NCBI GenBank assembly: GCA_003202005.1
Contig: QJJF01000001.1
Span: forward strand, 775,099 to 839,098
DNA: 64,000 nucleotides
Direction: 5' to 3'
Source of the DNA: Williamsia faeni
GTDB taxonomy: Bacteria > Actinomycetota > Actinomycetes > Mycobacteriales > Mycobacteriaceae
Both the position numbers and the translations under genes were made by a program. Positions 1 to 8,144 of the stretch are shown here, one piece after another (within the stretch, counting starts at the first letter, position 1; each line of letters begins with the position of its first letter). Under the pieces are notes generated by a model. It had not been told where the DNA came from and searched no databases. It worked only from the letters and a program-made list of their open reading frames with translations.

Positions 1-512
1 CATCGATCGCCGATGAGGTCGGCATCGGCCAAACCGCGCTCTACCACTACTTCGAGTCCAAAGCGCACTGCCTGTTGACGATCATGCGCCTCGAGCTCGC
101 CGATACCGCCGACCGATTCACCACCGCGACGGCGGGTATTCCAGATCCTGCCGAAGCGCTCCGCGCAGCCGTCGCAGCGTCATTGAACGCCACGCCCACC
201 GATGCATCTGCGCGGCGAATCCTGCAGAACCACATGGATTTGCTGGCCACCGAGCGCCACTCCGTCAAAGAAGAGGACGAACGCCTGCAGTCACGCCGGC
301 TCGTCGGCGAGATCGAGCAGGACTGGGCCGACATGATCACACGCGGCATCAAATCCGGCGACTTCGTCGATTCCGACCCACATCTGCTGGCTCGTCTGGT
401 GCTCGCCCTGGTCATCAGTGTCTGGCGATGGTACCGACCGGGCGGAAAGATCACGCTCGACGAGATCACCGCACTGGTCACCGACGCCGCATTGCGGGTC
501 GTCCGCAAGTAG
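1..512 (+). CDS. TetR-family transcriptional regulator, 5'-truncated by window edge
   Basis: The reading frame is open from base 3 of the window, so the true start lies upstream. The first residues visible (IADEVGIGQTALYHYFESK) are the recognition helix end of a TetR-type helix-turn-helix, followed by about 145 residues of an all-helical ligand-binding domain ending in RVVRK. The family comprises dimeric repressors released by small ligands. Its target is not visible because the upstream neighbour is outside the window. It is followed by about 100 bp without a gene and then the 3' end of the convergent Mop gene. Family confidence is high; role unknown. Confidence 0.85.
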   Translation, partial: SIADEVGIGQTALYHYFESKAHCLLTIMRLELADTADRFTTATAGIPDPAEALRAAVAASLNATPTDASARRILQNHMDLLATERHSVKEEDERLQSRRLVGEIEQDWADMITRGIKSGDFVDSDPHLLARLVLALVISVWRWYRPGGKITLDEITALVTDAALRVVRK

Positions 513-609
513 ACCCGGCGCCGCGATCGTCCCCGGTAGTGGTGATCGAGGGCAGATTTCCCTCGGTCTGACCTGTCGGGACAGTTTTCAGGGGTTGCTC
601 ATTGCCGGT

Positions 610-822
610 CTATTCCACGCCGATGGTGACTTCGGTCGACTTGATCAGCACGGTCGCGGGCTGTCCGGCTTCCAGACCGAGGTCGACCGCGGCATCTTTA
701 GTGATCGATGAGGTGACCACCTGATCGCCGCCGTCGAGGCGGACCTTGACTGTGGCCATGACCGAGCCCAGGGTGACCTCGGTGATGACGCCGGTGAGCT
801 GGTTGCGTGTTGAGAGCCGCAT
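610..822 (-). CDS. Small molybdopterin/molybdate-binding protein (Mop/TOBE domain)
   Basis: This 70-residue protein is a single TOBE/Mop domain (NQLTGVITEVTLGSVMATVK near the N-terminus, TVLIKSTEVTIGVE at the end). Such stand-alone Mop proteins oligomerise and bind molybdate or tungstate oxyanions in the cytoplasm. The start at 822 was chosen over the longer frame because GGAGG sits just upstream of this ATG and the residues before it do not resemble the family. It lies downstream of modC on the same strand with a 135-bp gap, so it may be the last gene of the molybdate operon or separately expressed. A storage or buffering role is inferred from the family. Confidence 0.85.
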   Translation of the reverse strand: MRLSTRNQLTGVITEVTLGSVMATVKVRLDGGDQVVTSSITKDAAVDLGLEAGQPATVLIKSTEVTIGVE

Positions 823-957
823 TGCTTCCTCCAGATTGTTGGGGTTTCCAGCAATGGTCAACCACTGCGGACCGGGCGCAAAATCTCTGCGTACCTGCGG
901 CCGACACACGGGCCCACATACGCGGATGCGGCGGAGGCTGTCCACAACCGCCCTTGG

Positions 958-2028
958 TTACCACACCTGGCGAGGGCGGTACAGCGTGACCTCACTGGCC
1001 TTGATCACCAGATAGACCTCGTCGTCAGCCACCAGTCCGAGATCGGCGACGGCGGCCCACGTTATTGCCGCGGCAACCGTCTGTGGTCCCACCCCAGTGT
1101 CCACGCGGGCCAGATCACCCTGAGGAACTATTCGCGCGACAACCGCTTTCACCACATTGCGGGGGCTGCCCACCGGCGGTGTCCGGTAGATCGCCACCGC
1201 GGCTGGTGAAAACGCGGCCATGACGGGATCACCGACCGCCGGCCGGGTGTCGGTCAAACCGGTGATTCCGAAGGAGCCGGCATCGAGTGCGTCGCCATCC
1301 CACTGCCCGGCAACAAGATTGAGGCCGGCCAGCTGTGCAGCAAACTGATTTGCGGGGCTGGTGAGCAGCTCACGCACCGGACCCCGGTCGACGATCTTGC
1401 CGTCGCTCAAGATGATCGCCGAGTCGGCCAGCGTCACCGCGTCGGCGATGTCGTGGGTGACCAACAATGTCGTGCGGGCCCGATCGGCGAGAATACCTCG
1501 CAACAACACCCGGATACGTTGGGCCACATCGACATCGAGTGCACTGAATGGTTCGTCGAGGAGCAGGAGCGCCGGATCGGCTGCCAGTGCCCGGGCCAGG
1601 GACACGCGCTGCGCCTGGCCACCTGACAGCTGCGCGGGCTTGCGATCCGCCAGGTCGATGGCATCGACCGCTACCAGCCACCGCTCTGTTCGCGCCTTCA
1701 CTTCGGCGCGGGGCAAGTGGGCTGCCGCCGGGGCGAACGCGACGTTCTGCCGGACGGTCAGGTGAGGGAAGAGCATGCCCTGTTGCGACAGCATCGCGAC
1801 ACCGCGTTTGTGCGGCGGGACAAACACTTTCGGTCCGATGAGTTGGCGTTCTCCGACAGCGAGCGAGCCGTCGGTGGGCTTCAGCAGACCGGCCAGCAGG
1901 TTCATCAACGTGCTCTTGCCGGCACCGTTGGGGCCCAGGATCGCCACCGTGGCCCCGGCCGGAACCGTCAGTTGCAGGTCCAGGAAGGGCACCTCACTGC
2001 GGAGTTCGGCGACCAGATCTCCGGTCAT
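958..2028 (-). CDS. modC: Molybdate ABC transporter ATP-binding protein ModC
   Basis: This is the cytoplasmic ATPase that powers molybdate import with ModB and ModA. The 356-residue chain has a Walker [10 protein letters not shown] at about residues 32-40, ABC signature LSGGQAQR near 135, Walker B LLLLDEPF near 157 and the H-loop in [10 protein letters not shown]. The last ~70 residues form a TOBE oxyanion-binding domain ending [13 protein letters not shown], the usual ModC arrangement. Its start overlaps the modB stop by 4 bp, so the two are translationally coupled. Length and architecture match the family. Sulfate/thiosulfate specificity is less likely given the Mop and HTH-TOBE neighbours. 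Confidence 0.93.
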   Translation of the reverse strand: MTGDLVAELRSEVPFLDLQLTVPAGATVAILGPNGAGKSTLMNLLAGLLKPTDGSLAVGERQLIGPKVFVPPHKRGVAMLSQQGMLFPHLTVRQNVAFAPAAAHLPRAEVKARTERWLVAVDAIDLADRKPAQLSGGQAQRVSLARALAADPALLLLDEPFSALDVDVAQRIRVLLRGILADRARTTLLVTHDIADAVTLADSAIILSDGKIVDRGPVRELLTSPANQFAAQLAGLNLVAGQWDGDALDAGSFGITGLTDTRPAVGDPVMAAFSPAAVAIYRTPPVGSPRNVVKAVVARIVPQGDLARVDTGVGPQTVAAAITWAAVADLGLVADDEVYLVIKASEVTLYRPRQVW

Positions 2029-2825
2029 ACCGCCATCACCTGTCGGGAATCTCGCAGGTGCACTGCGATGACCACCAGCAGGGCAACAAGCACCAGCACC
2101 ATCGAGAGCGGCAATGCTTGTTCCGGTTCGCTGATCGATTCCACATAGATCGCCAACGGCGCGGTCTGGGTGACGCCCTGCAGGTTGCCGGCAAACGTGA
2201 TCGTGGCCCCGAACTCACCGAGCGCACGCGCAAATGCCAGGACCATTCCGGAGAGCAGCGCCGGAAACACCAGCGGCATGGTCACTTTCCACAGGGTATG
2301 TGTCGGTGAGGCACCCAACGTGGCAGCGACCTGTTCGTACCGACCGCCGACGCTGCGCAGTGCGCCTTCGAGACTGATCACCAGAAAGGGAAGTGCCACA
2401 AAGGTTTGCGCCAGGATCACGGCGGTGGTGGAGAACGCGATGTCGATTCCGATCGCACTCAGATGTTCACCGACCAGACCGAACTTGCCGAAGGCATAGA
2501 TCAATCCGATACCACCGACCACCGGCGGCAGCACCAGCGGCAACAACACGACCGCGCGCAACAACCGGACAACCACGCCCGTTCGGCGTGCGAAGACTAT
2601 CGCCATCGGCACACCCAGCACTATGCACAGCACAGTGCTGACACCTGCAGTCTTCAAACTCAGCTTCAGTGCATCCCGGGATACGTCGGAGGTGATGTTC
2701 TCCCAGAAATCACTCCATGGTGTGTTGACCGCCAGCGCGATGAGCGGCAGCAGGACCAGGGCCACGCCGAACGCGGCCGGGATGTACAGCCAGGCCGGAA
2801 CAGCTTTGAGCCCACTGGTTCTCAA
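2025..2825 (-). CDS. modB: Molybdate ABC transporter permease ModB
   Basis: The 266-residue integral membrane protein has about five to six hydrophobic segments and the cytoplasmic EAA-type loop ([19 protein letters not shown], about residues 163-181) that contacts the ATPase. It forms the membrane channel for molybdate handed over by ModA. It overlaps modA upstream and modC downstream by 4 bp each, a coupled operon. Length is normal for ModB. Nothing is missing. Confidence 0.92.
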   Translation of the reverse strand: MRTSGLKAVPAWLYIPAAFGVALVLLPLIALAVNTPWSDFWENITSDVSRDALKLSLKTAGVSTVLCIVLGVPMAIVFARRTGVVVRLLRAVVLLPLVLPPVVGGIGLIYAFGKFGLVGEHLSAIGIDIAFSTTAVILAQTFVALPFLVISLEGALRSVGGRYEQVAATLGASPTHTLWKVTMPLVFPALLSGMVLAFARALGEFGATITFAGNLQGVTQTAPLAIYVESISEPEQALPLSMVLVLVALLVVIAVHLRDSRQVMAV

Positions 2826-3604
2826 CTGGCGGGACCAAAGCCCATCGACCGCAGCAACGCCGCACCCTGCGGACCGAGCACCATGTCGACGAACTTCTGC
2901 GCGGCTTCTTTGTTCTCGCTCGCAGCCACTACCCCGATCGGGTACGTGTTCACCACTGCGGCGAACGCGGGATCGGAGATAGCGGTCACGGTGTCGCCGG
3001 CACCGGCTGCGTCCGTGACGTACACCAGTCCGGCGTCGGCCTGCTTGGTCTGAACCTTGGTGAGAACACCGGTCACCGCCGTCTCCTCACTGACGGGTTT
3101 GAAGTCGATTCCGGTGTTCTCTTCGACCTGCGCAGTGGCGTTGCCACACGGAACATCGACGGCGCAGATCACCGTACTCACATCCGGCTTGGTCAGATCG
3201 GCCAGACTCTGAATGTTCTTGGGGTTACCGGGCTGGGTCACGATGGTGAGCACATTGGTCGCGAAGATCTGCGGATCACTCACCGCGTCACCGAGTTTGG
3301 CCATGTTCTTCTCATCCGCGGTGGCGATCACGTCCGCAGGCGCACCCTGCTGGATCTGTGTGACAAGGGCCGAAGATCCGTCGAAGCTGAACTTCACCTC
3401 GATGTCCGGGTTGTCCTGGGAGAACTCCTCCGCCAAAGCGGTGAAGCTGTTCTTGAGCGACGCCGCGGCGAAGACGGTGAGCGTGACCTTCTCGGTGCCG
3501 GACGCGCTGGTACCACCGGTGTCATCGTCGTTCGACGAGCACCCCACCAGAAGCAGCGTCGCCGACAGCAGCAGAGCGAGGACAGCGATGATCCTGGACT
3601 TCAT
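2822..3604 (-). CDS. modA: Molybdate-binding lipoprotein ModA
   Basis: This is the extracytoplasmic solute-binding component of the ModABC importer. The start at 3604 was chosen because it gives a clean lipoprotein signal peptide: basic MKSR, a hydrophobic stretch, then LLVGC with the lipidated cysteine at residue 22. The mature part begins the classic ModA fold ([20 protein letters not shown]) and contains [20 protein letters not shown]. The long version starting at 3733 would bury the signal peptide. The start overlaps the stop of the upstream HTH-TOBE gene by 4 bp, so regulator and transporter are co-transcribed. Confidence 0.93.
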   Translation of the reverse strand: MKSRIIAVLALLLSATLLLVGCSSNDDDTGGTSASGTEKVTLTVFAAASLKNSFTALAEEFSQDNPDIEVKFSFDGSSALVTQIQQGAPADVIATADEKNMAKLGDAVSDPQIFATNVLTIVTQPGNPKNIQSLADLTKPDVSTVICAVDVPCGNATAQVEENTGIDFKPVSEETAVTGVLTKVQTKQADAGLVYVTDAAGAGDTVTAISDPAFAAVVNTYPIGVVAASENKEAAQKFVDMVLGPQGAALLRSMGFGPAS

Positions 3605-4005
3605 TCGAAAGGCCTCGTTTCGACGATGACGTTCGTGGCTTTGACGACGGCCGTTGCCACCGAACCGGGTTTGAGATCGAGTTCGCGCACCGCGTCGGTA
3701 CTCATCAGTGAGGTGACCTCGAAAGGGCCACACTGCATCGTCACCTGGCTCATCACCGGATCCGACTTCACCTCGGTCACCAGACCGACAAAGCGGTTGC
3801 GGGCCGAGCGTGCGACGGGTGCGTCGGATGATGAGACCACCGGCGCCCGCTGGCTTGCGAGCCTGGCCAGTTCGGCACCGTCGACGACCTGGCGGCCACT
3901 CGCATCGGTATGGGCAGACAGCTCAGCCGAGGCGATCAGCCGCCGAACGGTGTCGTCGCTGATGCCCAGGAGTTCTGCGGCTTGGCGGATTCGCAGGTCG
4001 GTCAC
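3601..4005 (-). CDS. HTH-TOBE fusion protein, probable molybdate-responsive regulator
   Basis: The 134-residue protein has an N-terminal excisionase/MerR-like helix-turn-helix (IRQAAELLGISDDTVRRLIA, residues 6-25) and a C-terminal TOBE/Mop domain (about 68-132, RNRFVGLVTEVKSDPVMSQV). The combination of DNA-binding and oxyanion-binding domains is functionally like ModE but uses a different HTH and only one TOBE unit. It is the first gene of the modABC operon with a 4-bp overlap, so it probably senses molybdate and autoregulates import. That role is inference from domains and context. Two small palindromes upstream (4019-4062) are candidate operators. Confidence 0.85.
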   Translation of the reverse strand: MTDLRIRQAAELLGISDDTVRRLIASAELSAHTDASGRQVVDGAELARLASQRAPVVSSSDAPVARSARNRFVGLVTEVKSDPVMSQVTMQCGPFEVTSLMSTDAVRELDLKPGSVATAVVKATNVIVETRPFE

Positions 4006-4018
4006 CCGTTGAGATTCG

Positions 4019-4062
4019 TCCGCTGATGCGGATCTGTCAAGCCGATATCACCGCAAGTGCGG
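4019..4062. promoter_or_regulatory. Two short palindromes upstream of the molybdate operon
   Basis: TCCGC-TGAT-GCGGA (4019-4032) and CCGCA-AG-TGCGG (4051-4062) lie 14-57 bp upstream of the HTH-TOBE start and share the GCGGA half-site. They could be operators for that regulator. Short GC-rich palindromes are common in this DNA, so confidence is low. Confidence 0.3.
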
Positions 4063-4149
4063 ACGGATCTGGCCAACACAATCGTTCCGGAGCACGCTGG
4101 TCCATGTCCGTGAGGCCCTCGCGCCGCCTGCCAGGAGGAGACCAACGCA

Positions 4150-4935
4150 ATGCCTGCCATCGACTCACAACCCGACGGCGCTCCCGTCTGGTTCGACCTG
4201 TCCAGCTCCGACCCGGCTGCCGCCGCGAAGTTCTACGGAGACCTGTTCGGCTGGGGCCAGTACGAACTGCCGGTGGAGTTCGGCGGCTACTCGTACTTCA
4301 CGTACGAGGGCAAAATGGTCGCGGGACTGGGCCCCAAACCCCCGGGTGAGGAAATTCCCGATATCTGGTGCACGTACTTCCAGACGTCGGACATCGAGAA
4401 GTCCGTGACGCAGGTAGCCGCAGCAGGCGGTTCGGTACTCGCCGGACCGATGGACATCCCCCTACAGGGATTCATGGCCTTCGCGACAGACCGTGCCGGC
4501 GCGGTGTTCGGGCTCTGGCAACCGCGCGAGCACCGGGGCTTCGGGATCTTCATGGAACCCAGCGCCCCCTGCTACTTCGAACTTCAGACCACCGACTACC
4601 CCGCCGCTCTCGAGTTCTATCGTGATGTCCTCGGCAATCCGGTGATCACCGTCGCCGACACCGACGACTTCCGCTACAGCCAACTGGCCCAACAAGACCT
4701 GGAGGCCGGCGAACGTCATGCCGGCATCGTGGATGCGTCGAAGGACCTGCCGCCCGAGGTGCCCTCGCACTGGTCCGTCTACATCGGAGTCGAAAGTGCG
4801 GACGCCACAGCTGCCAAGGCCACCGAACTCGGCGGCACCGTGGTCCAGGCTCCTGAAGACACTCCGCATGGACGCATCGCCACACTCGGTGACCCCTGGG
4901 GAGCAACGATCAAGCTCTATCAGCTCAAGGTGTGA
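4150..4935 (+). CDS. VOC-family (glyoxalase/bleomycin-resistance fold) protein, two domains
   Basis: The 261-residue protein contains two VOC half-modules: residues ~11-118 (PVWFDLSSSDPAAAAKFYGDLFGW) and ~135-258 (PCYFELQTTDYPAALEFYRDVLG). Tandem VOC modules form a metal- or ligand-binding cup; members include dioxygenases, glyoxalases and binding proteins, and the substrate cannot be told from sequence. It resembles the mycobacterial CFP30B/27-kDa antigen family. GGAGG sits about 10 bp before the ATG. The next gene is a close paralogue, so this is a local tandem duplication. Confidence 0.85.
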   Translation: MPAIDSQPDGAPVWFDLSSSDPAAAAKFYGDLFGWGQYELPVEFGGYSYFTYEGKMVAGLGPKPPGEEIPDIWCTYFQTSDIEKSVTQVAAAGGSVLAGPMDIPLQGFMAFATDRAGAVFGLWQPREHRGFGIFMEPSAPCYFELQTTDYPAALEFYRDVLGNPVITVADTDDFRYSQLAQQDLEAGERHAGIVDASKDLPPEVPSHWSVYIGVESADATAAKATELGGTVVQAPEDTPHGRIATLGDPWGATIKLYQLKV

Positions 4936-5021
4936 GACTCGCTCTGGCCTCGATGAGTTTTCACGCGCACCCTGGTCTATGCCTGTGAAGCTTTAATCGC
5001 CGCCCGGAGGAGACCATCACC

Positions 5022-5843
5022 ATGCCCACCATCGACTCACACCCCGACAGCGTTCCCGTCTGGTTCGACCTGTCCAGCTCAGAGCCCGTTGCCGCCGCGA
5101 AGTTCTATGGAGACCTGTTCAACTGGGACTGCACCGAACCCAACGAGGAGTTCGGCGGGTACGCAACGTTCAGCTATCAGGACAAGCGCATCGCCGGCAT
5201 CGGTCCGAAGATGGCTCCGGATACACCGGACTACTGGGGGATGTACTTCCAGACTTCCGACATCGACGCCTCCGTCAAAAAGGTTTCCGAAGCCGGCGGG
5301 AGCATTCTCGTCGAATCGATGGAGATCCCCGAGCTGGGAAAGATGGCCATCGTCACCGACCGTGGCAGCAACCCCGACACCTCGCCGGGCCTCAATCCCC
5401 ACGGAGCGGTATTCGGCTTCTGGGAACCCCAATCCCACAAGGGCTTTCAGCTCTATAACGAAGTCAGCGCACCCTGCTACTTCGAATTGCAGACCACCGA
5501 CCACGCCGCGGCGGTGGACTTCTACGGCCAGGTTCTGGACAGTCCGGTGGTGACGGTCAGTGATACCGACGAGTTCCGCTACAGCCAATTGGCCCAACAG
5601 GGCCAGGGGCCCGGCGAAGGGCACGCCGGGATCATGGACGCGTCGGGCTACCTGCCACCGGAGGTGCCATCACATTGGGCCATCTACATCGGAGTCGAAA
5701 GTGCGGACGCCACCGCCGCCAAGGCCACCGAACTCGGTGGCACAGTGGTCCAGGCTCCCGAAGACACCCCATATGGACGCCTCGCCACCATCAGCGATCC
5801 CTGGGGCGCGATGATCAAACTCCATCAAGTTGCCGAATCGTGA
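5022..5843 (+). CDS. VOC-family protein, tandem paralogue of the preceding gene
   Basis: This 273-residue two-module VOC protein is nearly collinear with the upstream gene: both begin with a TIDS/AIDS-plus-VPVWFDLSSS stretch and share the C-terminal block SHWxxYIGVESADATAAKAT. It differs by a ~12-residue insertion after residue ~110 (SNPDTSPGLNPHG). A GGAGG ribosome-binding site precedes the ATG, and the 86-bp gap suggests co-transcription. Function is not recognisable beyond the fold. The strong residual DNA identity at the 3' ends suggests recent duplication or gene conversion. Confidence 0.85.
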   Translation: MPTIDSHPDSVPVWFDLSSSEPVAAAKFYGDLFNWDCTEPNEEFGGYATFSYQDKRIAGIGPKMAPDTPDYWGMYFQTSDIDASVKKVSEAGGSILVESMEIPELGKMAIVTDRGSNPDTSPGLNPHGAVFGFWEPQSHKGFQLYNEVSAPCYFELQTTDHAAAVDFYGQVLDSPVVTVSDTDEFRYSQLAQQGQGPGEGHAGIMDASGYLPPEVPSHWAIYIGVESADATAAKATELGGTVVQAPEDTPYGRLATISDPWGAMIKLHQVAES

Positions 5844-5911
5844 TCACCCCGAACTGACTGCACCCGCCGGAATTCCGGCCTCCACGACGACATTTCGAAT
5901 GGGCGGAGCCA

Positions 5912-5954
5912 CCCGATCCTTGACTTCAAGCGCACTTGAAGTCGCAGGATCGGG
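5912..5954 (+). promoter_or_regulatory. MerR/SoxR-type promoter-operator for the ABC exporter
   Basis: A -35-like TTGACT (5920-5925) and a -10-like CAGGAT (5945-5950) are 19 bp apart, the stretched spacing typical of MerR-family promoters. The spacer region holds a perfect palindrome, GACTTCAAG-CGCA-CTTGAAGTC (5922-5943), flanked by a second inverted pair CCCGATCC/GGATCGGG. The core CTTCAAG-N4-CTTGAAG resembles SoxR boxes (CCTCAAG-N4-CTTGAGG). Predicted transcription start is about 38 bp before the GTG of the ABC ATPase. No SoxR gene is nearby. The -10 is weak, as expected for an activated promoter. Confidence 0.6.
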
Positions 5955-5994
5955 GGCAACGCTCTGCACCCAAAGCGACTGAAGGGGAATCCAA

Positions 5995-7062
5995 GTGTCC
6001 GTACTTGGCAGCAAATCCATCGGGATCGGCAAAAAAATCACTGGCACCGCGTCAGACCACGTCGCTACCGTTGCACCCATGACTTCCACCGCCATCGCCA
6101 CCGATTACGCCGTCGAGGCCATCGACCTGGTCAAAGAGTTCGATGGTGTCCGGGCCGTCGACGGAGTGAGCTTCCAGGTTCCGCCGGGCTCGGTTCTGGG
6201 CCTGCTCGGTCCCAACGGGGCCGGCAAAACCACTGTGGTCCGCATGATGACCACGCTGAGCAAACCCACCTCGGGCACCGCGAAGATCGCGGGCTACGAC
6301 GTAACAGAACACCCCGACCTGGTACGCAGCAATATGGGCCTGACCGGGCAGGCCGCCACGGTCGACGAACTGCTGACCGGCCGGGAGAACCTGTGGATGA
6401 TCGGGAATCTGTACGGACTCCCCCGCAAGCAGGTGCGCTCATCCGGCGATGCGCTTCTCGAGCAGTTCTCGCTGACGGACGCCGCTGATCGTGTGGTCAA
6501 GACATACTCGGGCGGTATGCGTCGCCGGCTTGATCTGGCGGTCAGCCTCCTGGCATCCCCACCCGTCCTGTTCCTCGACGAACCGACCACCGGCCTCGAC
6601 CCGAGGAGCCGGCAGGAACTCTGGGATGTGCTGCGATCGCTGGTCAACAACGGCACCACCCTGCTGCTCACCACGCAATACCTCGAAGAAGCCGACCAAC
6701 TCGCCGACGACATCGTCGTCATCGACAAGGGCAAGATCATCGCCGCCGGCACGCCGCTGCAACTCAAGGAACAGTCCGGCAAGGCAAGTCTGGTCATCAC
6801 GGTGTCGTTGTCCGACGACCTCCCCGAGGCGACGAGGCTGCTGCGAGAGAACAGTGGCGAGGTCTTTGTCGACGAATCGGCACGCCAGCTCTCCGCGAGC
6901 GCCAACGGGATTCACGACCTGACCAAGATTGCCGGAATCTTCGAACGCAGTGAGATCGAGGTCGACGACATCGGACTCACCCGCCCCAGCCTGGACGACG
7001 TCTTCCTCTCGCTCACCGGACACCGCGCAGAAGACGCCGACGACGAGGAGAACAACTCATGA
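5995..7062 (+). CDS. ABC exporter ATP-binding subunit, DrrA-like
   Basis: The 355-residue ATPase has Walker A GPNGAGKTT (about 72-80), signature YSGGMRRRLDLA, Walker B VLFLDEPTTGLDP and a C-terminal extension with the PSLDDVFLSLTG motif typical of the daunorubicin-resistance DrrA subfamily. It should energise the permease encoded immediately downstream for export of a hydrophobic drug or lipid-like substrate. GTG 5995 is preferred because AAGGGG lies just upstream; an internal ATG at 6079 has no ribosome-binding site but would give a more typical N-terminus. It overlaps the permease gene by 4 bp. Confidence 0.9.
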   Translation: MSVLGSKSIGIGKKITGTASDHVATVAPMTSTAIATDYAVEAIDLVKEFDGVRAVDGVSFQVPPGSVLGLLGPNGAGKTTVVRMMTTLSKPTSGTAKIAGYDVTEHPDLVRSNMGLTGQAATVDELLTGRENLWMIGNLYGLPRKQVRSSGDALLEQFSLTDAADRVVKTYSGGMRRRLDLAVSLLASPPVLFLDEPTTGLDPRSRQELWDVLRSLVNNGTTLLLTTQYLEEADQLADDIVVIDKGKIIAAGTPLQLKEQSGKASLVITVSLSDDLPEATRLLRENSGEVFVDESARQLSASANGIHDLTKIAGIFERSEIEVDDIGLTRPSLDDVFLSLTGHRAEDADDEENNS

Positions 7063-7913
7063 CCACAACTGCCTCTGGTACCAGAGCCAAACCAACGCCG
7101 TCCACCTTCACCGCCGGCAAACCGGATCTGCTCCGGGAATCACTGGTGATGGTGCGGCGCAATCTGATTCACACCAAACGGCAGCCCGAGATGTTGTCGG
7201 ACGTGACCATACAGCCGATCATGTTCGTGCTGCTGTTCGCGTATGTGTTCGGTGCGTCCATCAACCCCGGGTCAGGTTTCGACTACAAAGAGTGGTTGCT
7301 GCCCGGGATCATGGGCCAGACGATCGCGTTCTCCGCGTTCATCGTTGCGCTGGGCCTGACAAACGACCTGGAGAAGGGCATCATCGACCGATTCCGGTCG
7401 CTGCCGATGGCAAAGTCGTCGGTGCTCGTCGGCAGATCGGTGGCCGGATTGATCCACTCATCGATCGGCATCGTGGTCATGGCGCTCACCGGTTTGCTGA
7501 TCGGGTGGCGCATCCACGAAGGATTTGCGAAGGCGGTTCTCGCGTTTGCCCTGGTCCTGATGTTCGGGTTCGCGATGGTCTGGTTCGGCATCCTCATCGG
7601 TTCGATCATGAAATCACCGGAAGCCGTCAATGGCGTCATGTTCACCCTGCTGTTCCCGCTCACATTCCTGTCGAACGCCTTTGTGCCCACGGCACCGATG
7701 CCCGGCTGGTTGCAGACGGTCGCAGAATGGAACCCGATTTCGTCGCTGGTTCAGTCGATGCGTGTGCTCTGGGGTAACGGCCCGGCCGCGCCGGCAGATG
7801 CGCCATGGCCTCTGCAGAACCCGGAGCTCTCGACGGTGTTGTGGTCGATCGCGCTGACGCTGATCTTCGCCCCATTCGCCCTGCGCGCCTACCACAACCG
7901 CACCACCGACTGA
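7059..7913 (+). CDS. ABC-2 type transporter permease, DrrB-like
   Basis: The 284-residue membrane protein has about six transmembrane segments and the ABC-2 conserved block around FPLTFLSNAFVPTAPMPGW (about residues 199-217), characteristic of DrrB exporters. It pairs with the upstream ATPase (4-bp overlap) to make a complete exporter. The substrate is unknown; resistance to redox-active or aromatic drugs would fit the SoxR-like promoter but is inference. The gene ends just before a repeat array that separates it from the convergent ROK gene. Confidence 0.88.
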   Translation: MTTTASGTRAKPTPSTFTAGKPDLLRESLVMVRRNLIHTKRQPEMLSDVTIQPIMFVLLFAYVFGASINPGSGFDYKEWLLPGIMGQTIAFSAFIVALGLTNDLEKGIIDRFRSLPMAKSSVLVGRSVAGLIHSSIGIVVMALTGLLIGWRIHEGFAKAVLAFALVLMFGFAMVWFGILIGSIMKSPEAVNGVMFTLLFPLTFLSNAFVPTAPMPGWLQTVAEWNPISSLVQSMRVLWGNGPAAPADAPWPLQNPELSTVLWSIALTLIFAPFALRAYHNRTTD

Positions 7914-7943
7914 CCGTCCCGACGACCCGTCGAACTCATCTCT

Positions 7944-8139
7944 CGCCGACCGTGCCAATCCGTCGAGCGTGCCAAAACTACCGTCGAGCGTGCCCCAATT
8001 ACCGTTGACCGTGCCAAAGATGTTGGCGCACCGGTAGTTTCGGCACGCTCGGCGGTTTTTTGGGCACGCTCGACGGCGGTTTGGGCACGCTCGGCGGCGG
8101 TTTGGGCCCGCTCGGCGGCGGTTTGGGCCCGCTCGGCGG
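7944..8139. repeat. Two converging arrays of 21-bp repeats between convergent genes
   Basis: Three plus-orientation units begin at 7960, 7981 and 8002, with a shortened degenerate copy at 7944. Five minus-orientation units occupy 8035-8055, 8056-8076, 8077-8097, 8098-8118 and 8119-8139. All full units are exactly 21 bp and share the core CCGNCGAGCGTGCC followed by an A-rich stretch. The two arrays point toward a 12-bp centre (8023-8034), so the locus could form a large cruciform or mRNA hairpin. The last units are almost identical, implying recent expansion. It may terminate transcription from both sides. Confidence 0.8.
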
Positions 8140-8144
8140 AGGGT

